Below the pieces are notes generated by a model. That model did no database searches. It saw only the letters and a list, made by a program, of their open reading frames with translations, and was not told where the DNA came from. Source: Candidatus Shapirobacteria bacterium (GTDB taxonomy: Bacteria > Patescibacteriota > Microgenomatia > UBA12405). From it: 17,729 nt of DNA. Positions 6,577 to 13,085 of the stretch are shown here, in pieces (the stretch's first letter is position 1; every line of letters starts with the position of its first letter). The position numbers and the translations under genes were made by a program. Location of the stretch: assembly GCA_009885205.1 (NCBI GenBank), contig VFLE01000135.1, positions 1-17,729 of the forward strand, read 5' to 3'.

Positions 6577-7854
6577 TTACTTGAAAAAGTTAATAATTTT
6601 TTTGAATGTTTGTTGCCCTTGTAGTCCACCAGAAGAAAAGCGAATCAAAATGTCGTTTGAAACTAACGAAGTAGTAATAGTAGTGATGAGATCAGATGTG
6701 GTGGGCAGATAGATTATCTTAGCATTAAAAATGGTTTTGTAGTTGTCGAAAGTAATTCGTAATTTTTTATCTAGCTTTTTTGTATAAGAAATTTTAGTTA
6801 AGAATATTTTTTTTGTGGAACTTAAGGGTTTTTGTAACTCAATAATTGACTTTTGGTATTGTAAAAAACTAGCATGGGGTTCGAGAATTATTTTTATGGG
6901 TCTATGGGGATACTTTGTTTTAATGGCATCGATAGTTGTTTTGATTCTGGGGGCTGATTGGGCAAAGTCATTGAAAAATAATATATTATTGTGATTGGCG
7001 ACTAGCTCTAATCTGTGTTTTAAACCTTTAAACTGGGATATTTTTTGAAATGATATTTTTAAATAATCACATAAAGTTTTGACAGCGGCAAAATTATTAT
7101 TAAAAGCTGGGCCAAATAAATAAGGATGGTTGATTTTTTCTGATGTATAAGGAATAATTTTGCATTTGGCAAATTTTAGTAGTGGAACAATTGAGAGATC
7201 TAATTTGTTATAAATTAATAAACCGTCGGTGGGTAATTTTAAAATTAGTTTTTTAAAAGCATTAAAATTGTCTTGTTCGGTTTTGTAGGATTCTTTATGC
7301 TCCCATTGGGCTGAAGTTAAGATTAAATATTTGACAGGATAATATAAAAATTTGGCTTTGGTATCGAGACCGTTGACTGATTCGTCAGCTTCACAAATTG
7401 ACCAATTGGAGTTATTAAAGGAGAGAGAAGGTAAATTATTTTAAGGTTGAGCCGCAAACATATATGATGGTTTATGCTTGGTGTTTTTTAAGATAAAAAC
7501 GAGCATGGCAGAGATTGAACTTTTACCATAACTGCCGGCAATTAAAATACTGTTCTTTTTAATTAAATTTTTAGCAATATATTTTGTGGCGGAAATATAG
7601 GGAATATTTGACTTTTTTATGGTTTTAAACTCGGTAATTAATTTTTCCTGATTTTTGTAACTAGAACCGACGATATATAAATCAGGGGTATATGGTGGTG
7701 GGTTTATAGGAATCTTTGCTTGAGTAAGTTGAGTGGAAAAAGGCGGGTAAATTTTAGTCTGTTCACTGCCAGTGACATGGTGACCTTGTTTTTTGAGAGA
7801 GATAGCCAATGGAGCAGTCATTGATCCACTAATGCCTAATATATGAATTTTCAT
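6577..7854 (-). pseudogene. MurC/Mpl-type Mur ligase, interrupted by in-frame TAA
   Basis: Mur-ligase gene of the MurC/Mpl branch (joins L-Ala or a peptide to UDP-MurNAc, ATP-dependent). Domain 1 starts MKIHILGISGSMTAPLA and contains TGSEQTKIYPPFSTQL, as in Mpl. The ATP loop is GSYGKSSISAML (107-118), with Ser where most have Thr. At codon 138 (7443-7441) a TAA follows FAAQP. The same frame then continues for 287 codons with SICEADESV, TSAQWEHKESY, FKGLKHRLEL and FNDFAQSAPRIK, all typical of the central and C-terminal domains, ending at TAA 6579-6577. I see no in-frame ATG or GTG soon after the break, so this is one gene hit by a point change, not two genes. The start ATG overlaps the upstream stop as ATGA. 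The 137-residue product would lack catalysis; readthrough or sequence error is possible. Confidence 0.85.
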
Positions 7855-8447
7855 AGGCTGTATTTTTGCCAACTATTATTTGTAAAATATTCAAATCCGG
7901 GGAGATTGCGTTTGTAGTAGCCTAATTTGGTTTCAGGGTTAAAACGGCCAAGATAACAATAATTTAAATTTTTGTCGTGACTGTCGATGATGGTTTGTAA
8001 GGTTAAGCGAATAGGTAAATTATTGTGAGAAAGTTCTGGGTCGTAAAAAACATAGGCGATGTGGGAAATGGATGAATCGAAATAGCAAATAGAATAGGCA
8101 ACGGCGTTGTTGTCGGAATCGAGCCAAACATAAACATAATTAAAAATGTGGTTAGTAAAAATTGTTTTAACTGACGATATGGGGAAATCCCAACCAATAC
8201 TTTTAATCCATTTAAAAATTGTTTTTTGGATAGTGGGAGTATATTTAAAATCGGATAGGGGGATTAGTTGAAACTTATAGATATCGGTTTTGCCGATTAT
8301 ACGGCGATTTTCGGATGATAAAGAAAATTCTTTTAGGTTGGAACGACTGGAAGAATCGCTATACCAAAGATTTTTGGCATTACGCTGAGGCAATAATCCA
8401 TTCTGATAATTATTGGCTGGTGATAAGGTATTTTGTTGATTAAACAT
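7851..8447 (-). CDS. Arginyl/leucyl-tRNA--protein transferase (ATE/Bpt) family protein
   Basis: 198-residue GNAT-fold protein resembling the C-terminal domain of N-end-rule aminoacyl-tRNA transferases. The stretch AVAYSICYFDSSISHIAYVFYDPELSHNNLP, broken in two here as AVAYSICYFDSS and AYVFYDPELS, matches the family pattern AVxxxD..SAVYTFYDPD. NYCYLGRFNPETKLGYYK followed by LPGFE matches YVYLGYWIPGCRKMAYKARFRPLE-type ends. The cysteine-rich N-terminus of true ATE/Bpt is not visible. I chose the ATG at 8447, overlapping murE by 8 bases; an upstream start at 8564 lies inside murE. Its stop overlaps the next ligase gene as ATGA. Being locked between two Mur ligase genes, it may attach an amino acid from tRNA to a peptidoglycan precursor, as FemX/MurM do (inference), rather than mark proteins for degradation. 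Confidence 0.7.
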   Translation of the reverse strand: MFNQQNTLSPANNYQNGLLPQRNAKNLWYSDSSSRSNLKEFSLSSENRRIIGKTDIYKFQLIPLSDFKYTPTIQKTIFKWIKSIGWDFPISSVKTIFTNHIFNYVYVWLDSDNNAVAYSICYFDSSISHIAYVFYDPELSHNNLPIRLTLQTIIDSHDKNLNYCYLGRFNPETKLGYYKRNLPGFEYFTNNSWQKYSL

Positions 8448-9660
8448 TTTGATCTTTGTTTCTAAAAGCGGTTTTAAAAGCGTCAGACTCGGACCAGGGG
8501 TATTCGGTGTTGCCATGTAAAATGCTGGTTTCATGGCCTTTACCACAGGCAATGATGGTATCACCAGACTTGCCCAAACTAACGGCTAAGTTAAAAGCAT
8601 CTTGACGATTGGGAATGTCGTAATAAATAAATTTTTTATTGTCGATTTGTTTTTGATCAAAACCGAGAATTATTTGTTTATTTATGTCAGCGATATTCTC
8701 GTTGCGAGTATCATCGGCAGTGACAATACCAATATCGCAGTTTTCTGAGACGACCTGCCCCATAATAGGGCGTTTAGTTTGGTCTCGACCACCGGTCGCT
8801 CCAAAAATACAGATTAATTTGCCCTTGGTGGTTAATTTTAGTGATGACAATGTTTGAAATAGGGCGTTGGGGGTGTGAGCAAAATCAATTAATGTTTTAA
8901 AAGAATAATTATTTTCTAACTCTTGCCTTCGACCGGTAGTGTCGGGAAAATTTTTGATAGTATCAATAATTATTTGATCGTCAATATTTAGTTGTCGACA
9001 AACGGCTAAAGCGGCGAGGATATTAAAAACTTGATAGTGATAAGGACTGTCGGTAATAAATAATTTTTTATTAACAGTGAATGATAAGTTTTTAGGTGTT
9101 ATTTTAATATTGCCGGCTTTAATATCTGACTTTGATTTGGTGCCATAGGTAATAATTTTTGTTTTAATTTTTTTGACAAAATCGGAATAAAATTTGCAGT
9201 CTCGATTTAAAATAGCTACTTTACTTTGATGAAATAAAAGACTTTTGGCGGTCATATAATTGTCCATATTTTGATGATAATCTTGGTGTTCATGAGAAAT
9301 GTTGGTAATAACTGAAACCTGAAAAAGACATCCCCAATAACGATATTGGTCGAGTGAATGTGAGGTTACTTCACAAATGACATGGGTGCAACCGTCTTTT
9401 ATAAATTGGGCGAAAAGTTGCATTAAAATTTTGGGGGTGGGGCTAGTGGTGTGGAGACCAGGACTACTGATAGTACTAATAATCCCGACTTTTTGACCAT
9501 TATTTTGAAGTATTTGTTGAATCAGAGTACAGGTAGTAGTTTTGCCGTCGGTACCAGTTACCCCGATAAGAATTAATTTACGGTGAGGAAATCCATAGAT
9601 TAGGTTCCAAAAGATAGCGAGGGGAAGATGATAAAGATATTTTTTTAATATTTGGATCAT
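8440..9660 (-). CDS. murE: UDP-MurNAc-L-Ala-D-Glu ligase, MurE family (short form)
   Basis: Adds the third stem-peptide residue in the cytoplasm. 406 residues against about 490 in E. coli; most of the N-terminal UDP-binding domain is missing, and the ATP loop GVTGTDGKTTT already occurs at 33-43. Other motifs: EVTSHSL (97-103), the carbamylated-lysine region YMTAKSLLF (K139), TTGRRQEL, IDFAHTPNA (258-266), FGATGGRD, and CGKGHET (372-378). The substrate motif that is DNPR in diaminopimelate-adding enzymes is DDTR (316-319), so the arginine is kept but the amino acid added is uncertain. The gene begins 11 bases after the ftsI stop with no Shine-Dalgarno sequence; a TATAAT (9671-9676) overlapping the ftsI stop may be chance. 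Confidence 0.92.
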   Translation of the reverse strand: MIQILKKYLYHLPLAIFWNLIYGFPHRKLILIGVTGTDGKTTTCTLIQQILQNNGQKVGIISTISSPGLHTTSPTPKILMQLFAQFIKDGCTHVICEVTSHSLDQYRYWGCLFQVSVITNISHEHQDYHQNMDNYMTAKSLLFHQSKVAILNRDCKFYSDFVKKIKTKIITYGTKSKSDIKAGNIKITPKNLSFTVNKKLFITDSPYHYQVFNILAALAVCRQLNIDDQIIIDTIKNFPDTTGRRQELENNYSFKTLIDFAHTPNALFQTLSSLKLTTKGKLICIFGATGGRDQTKRPIMGQVVSENCDIGIVTADDTRNENIADINKQIILGFDQKQIDNKKFIYYDIPNRQDAFNLAVSLGKSGDTIIACGKGHETSILHGNTEYPWSESDAFKTAFRNKDQNV

Positions 9661-9671
9661 TTGGCTACTTA

Positions 9672-11258
9672 TTATAACAAACGGGAGATTTTTTGGGCAA
9701 TTTCATACCAGATTGGGGCGGCGGTAGATGAACCATATTGGGAATTTTGAGGTTGGTTGATGGTGATAATCATGGTGAATTTTGCCTTATTACAGGGGGA
9801 AAATCCAATATATGAACCAATAGTATCGGATTCGTTATATTGACCATCGATGGCAATTTGGGCGGTACCGCTTTTGGCGCAGACTTCTAAATCCTGAGGT
9901 TTAAGAGCTTTAATGGCTCCGTTTTCAACAGCATATTTTAAAACATTGACAACTTTTTTGGTTGTTTCTGGAGAAAATATGGAAACGATATTGTGATTTA
10001 GTTTAGTGTTAAAATGGGCAGAAACTAGTTTTCCATTATTAGCTAGAGTGTTAAAAGCTTGAATCATTTGTAATTCATTAACCGCCAAACCTTGACCAAA
10101 AGAGGCGGTGGCCAAATCAATATCGGAATAATATTTTTTTTGAGGTGAAACGGATTCACCAATCAAGTCAATATCGTTTTTGGTATCTAATTTTAGACTA
10201 TGAAAATATTTGGAAAAATTTTCTAATCCTAGTCTTTGAATAATATGACTCATGCCGATGTTGTCAGAATTTTTAATAATATCTTGGAGGGTAGAATCGG
10301 GATGAAAATTGTTATCCCAGTTGTTAATCGTATATTGGCCAATAACCCGAGGTCGATCACAATCGGGACAAACAAAGTTAGTATCTATTTTATGAGTATC
10401 AAGGGCCATGGCGACAATCAATGGTTTAAAAATAGATCCTGGTTCAAAGAGTTGGCCGATGTTACCAATATTGGTAGTTGGGGTGGTGTCAGAGCTAAAA
10501 TAAGCCATGGCAATTATTTGACCGGTACTAGGGTCAATAATGGTACCTGAGGCACTTTTGGCGAGGTATTGCTCGAGTCCCCTTTTAACTGATTGTTCTA
10601 AAATTGTTTGAATTTGTCGATTAAGACTGGTTTCGATATCTTGACCGTCGATTTCTGATTGTTGCCAATTTCTTTTGGTGAGAATATTTTGGCCAGTGCC
10701 GTCGACTGATGATAAAGAGAAACCGGTTCTACCAAAAATAACCCGTCGGTAAAATGATTCGAGGTTAATGATAATATTTTTGGCCAGACTGCCTTCAGGA
10801 TAAAAACGAAAATTATTTTCCTCAAACTCAATCCCAGGGAGAGTCAATTGTTGTTTTTGATTTTGGTCGAAGGTTCCATTAAGAGTAACCCATTTAATAT
10901 TGGGATTTTTAAGATTGTTTAACTGAGAATAATTGTCTTGAGAGCTGTTTGGTTTGATTTCATCAATTTTTTTAGATAAATCGTCGAGACTAATTTTTAG
11001 ATTTGGTTTGTAAATTGATAATTTATAAGCTTTAATACCTAAACTAAGAGGGAAATTGTCAGATGAGAGAATTTTGCCAGTATTGGGGATTATTTTTTGA
11101 AGTTTTGAAGTTTGGAGGGTGTTTTGGGTGCGAATATCAGCTCCCTTAATTATTTGCCAATAAAAGAGCCTGGTAATAACTACAAAAAAGGCCAATATAA
11201 TAGTCAGGTAGACTGATTTTAGACGACTATTGTCGGTTGATGGCGTATCTTTGGGCAT
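9672..11258 (-). CDS. ftsI: Class B penicillin-binding protein, FtsI/PBP2B type
   Basis: Membrane-anchored D,D-transpeptidase that cross-links septal peptidoglycan. 528 residues. A single N-terminal membrane helix spans about 14-33 (SVYLTIILAFFVVITRLFYW), followed by the dimerisation domain with FRFYPEGSLAKN. The transpeptidase domain has all three catalytic motifs: SIFK (S275, K278), SDN (331-333) and KSG (462-464, continuing TAQ). Compared with family members, the stretch between YPEGSLA and ESFYRR seems shortened, lacking the usual LGFVG...GLEG segment. A CPDC pair (297-300) precedes the SDN motif. The ATG at 11258 overlaps the FtsL-like gene by 32 bases. The gene starts the peptidoglycan part of the operon together with that gene. 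Confidence 0.95.
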   Translation of the reverse strand: MPKDTPSTDNSRLKSVYLTIILAFFVVITRLFYWQIIKGADIRTQNTLQTSKLQKIIPNTGKILSSDNFPLSLGIKAYKLSIYKPNLKISLDDLSKKIDEIKPNSSQDNYSQLNNLKNPNIKWVTLNGTFDQNQKQQLTLPGIEFEENNFRFYPEGSLAKNIIINLESFYRRVIFGRTGFSLSSVDGTGQNILTKRNWQQSEIDGQDIETSLNRQIQTILEQSVKRGLEQYLAKSASGTIIDPSTGQIIAMAYFSSDTTPTTNIGNIGQLFEPGSIFKPLIVAMALDTHKIDTNFVCPDCDRPRVIGQYTINNWDNNFHPDSTLQDIIKNSDNIGMSHIIQRLGLENFSKYFHSLKLDTKNDIDLIGESVSPQKKYYSDIDLATASFGQGLAVNELQMIQAFNTLANNGKLVSAHFNTKLNHNIVSIFSPETTKKVVNVLKYAVENGAIKALKPQDLEVCAKSGTAQIAIDGQYNESDTIGSYIGFSPCNKAKFTMIITINQPQNSQYGSSTAAPIWYEIAQKISRLL

Positions 11259-11424
11259 ATTTTATTTCTAAACTTTGATTGGTCAATATTAAACTAGAAT
11301 AGATTTTATTTTTATTAAAATATTGTTGATTTATTTTAATAATAGTATTGGAATAAATGATGGAAAAAGCTAGTTGAAAAAAGAATAAACTAAGGGTGAT
11401 GGTAAGAAAAATTCGGTTGGGCAT
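11227..11424 (-). CDS. Small single-pass membrane protein, probable FtsL
   Basis: 65-residue protein: a short basic N-terminus (MPNR), one membrane helix at about 5-23 (IFLTITLSLFFFQLAFSII) and a polar tail that could form a short coiled coil. FtsL bridges FtsB, FtsQ and FtsI in the divisome and is poorly conserved in sequence. The call rests on topology and on position directly before ftsI and after rsmH, as in most dcw clusters. It is shorter than usual FtsL (about 90-120). Its end overlaps the ftsI start by 32 bases. A promoter-like sequence lies just upstream, with 8 bases between the -10 box and the ATG. FtsB/DivIC-like is an alternative. Confidence 0.6.
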   Translation of the reverse strand: MPNRIFLTITLSLFFFQLAFSIIYSNTIIKINQQYFNKNKIYSSLILTNQSLEIKYAQRYAINRQ

Positions 11425-11432
11425 ATACTAAT

Positions 11433-11462
11433 AGTATAAGCTGTGTTGACATATTGCATCAA
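11433..11462 (-). promoter_or_regulatory. Promoter for the ftsL-like/ftsI/murE operon
   Basis: On the minus strand, TTGATG (11462-11457) and TATACT (11438-11433) are separated by 18 bases; the -10 box ends 8 bases before the ATG at 11424, so the transcript would be leaderless or nearly so. Two positions of -35 and one of -10 depart from consensus. It is the only clear promoter seen for the cell-wall genes in this window. Confidence 0.6.
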
Positions 11463-11475
11463 CTATAAAAATACT
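11446..11475 (+). promoter_or_regulatory. Promoter for the coiled-coil gene, mirror image of the operon promoter
   Basis: Perfect TTGACA (11446-11451), an 18-base spacer and AATACT (11470-11475), 13 bases before the ATG at 11489. It overlaps the minus-strand promoter. The two -35 boxes face away from a common centre at 11454, within the inverted repeat GTTGA-N9-TCAAC. Confidence 0.6.
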
Positions 11476-11488
11476 TTAGAGTAATGAT

Positions 11489-11734
11489 ATGGATGATGTT
11501 CAAAAAATGTTTCAACTATTGGTAAATGGCCAGAGTGTTATGAAAAGTGACTTGTTGATGGCAATCCAGAAGCTTGACAAAAAAATTGACGGCGTAGAAG
11601 AAAGATTAACTGAACGTATCGACAAAATTGGTATGCAGATTGCCAATCTCAAGGATGATACTCCGACTCGTGATGAATTTGATGATCTTGAAATTAAAGT
11701 TACAAAAATTGAACAAATATTGGCAGTGGCCTAG
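11489..11734 (+). CDS. Small coiled-coil protein of unknown function
   Basis: 81 residues, highly charged, with no membrane segment. From about residue 24 the sequence is heptad-like (AIQKLDKKIDGVEERLTERI and later DDLEIKVTKIEQIL), broken at LKDDTPTRDEF, so two helices with a hinge are likely. I do not recognise a characterised family; similar small proteins occur in candidate-phyla genomes. Reasons to accept it as real: its own promoter-like sequence, a weak GAG ribosome site 7 bases before the ATG, and codon and amino-acid use unlike a shadow frame. It lies antisense to the cell-wall operon direction between rsmH and the ftsL-like gene, and its TAG stop overlaps the rsmH TAG by 4 bases on opposite strands. 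Confidence 0.75.
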   Translation: MDDVQKMFQLLVNGQSVMKSDLLMAIQKLDKKIDGVEERLTERIDKIGMQIANLKDDTPTRDEFDDLEIKVTKIEQILAVA

Positions 11735-12579
11735 CGGTAAACTCTGAGGACGGCGGAGCGAGAGAGTTTGTTTCGTTTTATTTCTGTCTGGGTGGGGAGA
11801 AAGCGGGTGGTTTTGAAATTATTTTGTTTAATAAAGTTTTTGACAATACGGTCTTCACCAGAATGAAATGAAATTATGGCTATAGTACCACCTTTTTTGA
11901 TTATGTCTTGACTGTCGATCAAAAATTTATTTAGGTTTTCAAATTCTTGGTTGACTTCAATTCGGAGGGCCATAAAGATTTTGGTGGCGGGGTCGACTGA
12001 AGAGCGAAAATGTTTTGATTGGTAGTAGTCGCGAATAATATTGGCTAGTTGGACCCCTGTTTTGATTGACTTTTTTTGTCGAGCGGCAATGATTCGTTGG
12101 GCAAGAGGACGAGCAAACTTTTCTTGGGCAACTTTGGAAAAAAGTAAATATAATTGGGTTTCGTCGTAGGTATTGATAATTTCTTCGGCTGAGGTCTCTT
12201 GGATGGTAGGGTCAAGACGCATGTCGATTGATTTGGTGTCATTAAAAGAAAATCCCCCGCCCTCGCTACTTTGTTGATTATTGCTTAATCCTAAATCAAC
12301 TAAAATTCCATCAACTGGTTTGCCAATATGTTTTTGCCAAATATTTTTTATATCTTTAAAGTTGCCTAAAACAGGGTGAAAATTAGGATTATTTAGACGA
12401 CTAGTGGCAGTGGTGAGATTGTTTTTGTCAGCATCAATCCCATAGACAATGGCAAGGTTTTTTAATAATTCTTGAGTGTGACCGCCGTGACCAACAGTAC
12501 AATCGATAAAAACTTTATCAATTGATGGTTGAAGTTCTGATATTACTTGGTCTAAAAGAACGGGAGTGTGATAATTCAC
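11731..12579 (-). CDS. rsmH: 16S rRNA (cytosine-1402-N4)-methyltransferase
   Basis: S-adenosylmethionine-dependent enzyme (formerly MraW) that methylates C1402 in the ribosomal P site. 282 residues, slightly shorter than the usual 300-315. Seen: MNYHTPVLLDQVI at the start, the methyl-donor motif DCTVGHGGHT (26-35), YGIDAD, ILVDLGLSNNQQSSEGGGFSF, MRLDP, RPLAQRII, FMALRIEVNQE, AIISFHSGEDRIVKNF, and a basic C-terminal RNKLSRSAVLRVYR. The start is GTG at 12579, 2 bases after the lipoprotein gene stop. It is the classic first gene of dcw clusters, but mraZ is not beside it; a lipoprotein gene is. Confidence 0.95.
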   Translation of the reverse strand: MNYHTPVLLDQVISELQPSIDKVFIDCTVGHGGHTQELLKNLAIVYGIDADKNNLTTATSRLNNPNFHPVLGNFKDIKNIWQKHIGKPVDGILVDLGLSNNQQSSEGGGFSFNDTKSIDMRLDPTIQETSAEEIINTYDETQLYLLFSKVAQEKFARPLAQRIIAARQKKSIKTGVQLANIIRDYYQSKHFRSSVDPATKIFMALRIEVNQEFENLNKFLIDSQDIIKKGGTIAIISFHSGEDRIVKNFIKQNNFKTTRFLPTQTEIKRNKLSRSAVLRVYR

Positions 12580-12581
12580 TA

Positions 12582-13082
12582 TTATTGGATAAATTCAATT
12601 TTGAAGTTTTTGCCTTTGGTGGAAGTTAATTTAAATGGCATTTCTAATGAGGCGACCTGGTTGTCCTTGGTTAGGAGAGTAACGTTTAATGATCCCCCAT
12701 TTACGCCACTGTCGTATTTGTATTTACAACCGTTGGTACAGCTTTCGGTACCTAAAAGTATTTTTCTTTCGGCGGTGCCACTGACGATATCCTTGGCTTC
12801 AATATTGCCACTGACACCTTTTTCAATTTCTAGGCCGGCATCGGAAGCGGTATAAATTAATTCGTATTCAATTTTGGTAAAAATAGAATTTATTTTAGAA
12901 ATTTTTAAGGTCAATTCGTGACCATCTTCGCGGGGAGTTATTCCAAAAATAGGTTTTTGGTCTTCTGTGATAACTAATTCTCGAGGGACAGGGGTGGGGG
13001 TGGCAGTAGATACGGTTTTTTTGGTGCCACAAGATGATAAAACAAAACTAGAGATTAGCAACAAGAATAATATTTTTTTCAT
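12582..13082 (-). CDS. Small predicted lipoprotein
   Basis: 166 residues with a lipoprotein signal peptide: MKKILFLLLISSFVLSSC, in which LSSC is the lipobox and C18 the predicted lipid-bearing residue. A threonine/proline-rich linker (TATPTPVPRE) follows and then a domain of mainly beta-type sequence. A cysteine pair, ESCTNGCKY, could form a disulfide outside the membrane. I do not recognise the domain. It is packed between glyS (3-base gap) and rsmH (2-base gap), which implies co-transcription but says little of its job. Confidence 0.8.
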   Translation of the reverse strand: MKKILFLLLISSFVLSSCGTKKTVSTATPTPVPRELVITEDQKPIFGITPREDGHELTLKISKINSIFTKIEYELIYTASDAGLEIEKGVSGNIEAKDIVSGTAERKILLGTESCTNGCKYKYDSGVNGGSLNVTLLTKDNQVASLEMPFKLTSTKGKNFKIEFIQ

Positions 13083-13085
13083 AAT

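Noticed and set aside
6236..6712. Plus-strand 158-codon open frame across the start of murA
   Set aside because: It is antisense to clearly homologous murA and ligase sequence and shows no recognisable protein pattern.
6577..7854. Alternative genetic code with reassigned stops
   Set aside because: TAA, TAG and TGA all serve as natural ends of other genes here, and the two internal stops are different codons; isolated point changes or readthrough fit better.
8448..8564. Longer start of the arginyltransferase-like protein
   Set aside because: These codons lie entirely within murE in another frame and resemble no family N-terminus.
10359..10370. Zinc site in FtsI (CPDC)
   Set aside because: Only one CxxC pair is visible and no second pair or histidine partner was found nearby.
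10236..10550. Plus-strand 104-codon frame inside ftsI
   Set aside because: Antisense shadow of the conserved transpeptidase domain, with no supporting start signal.
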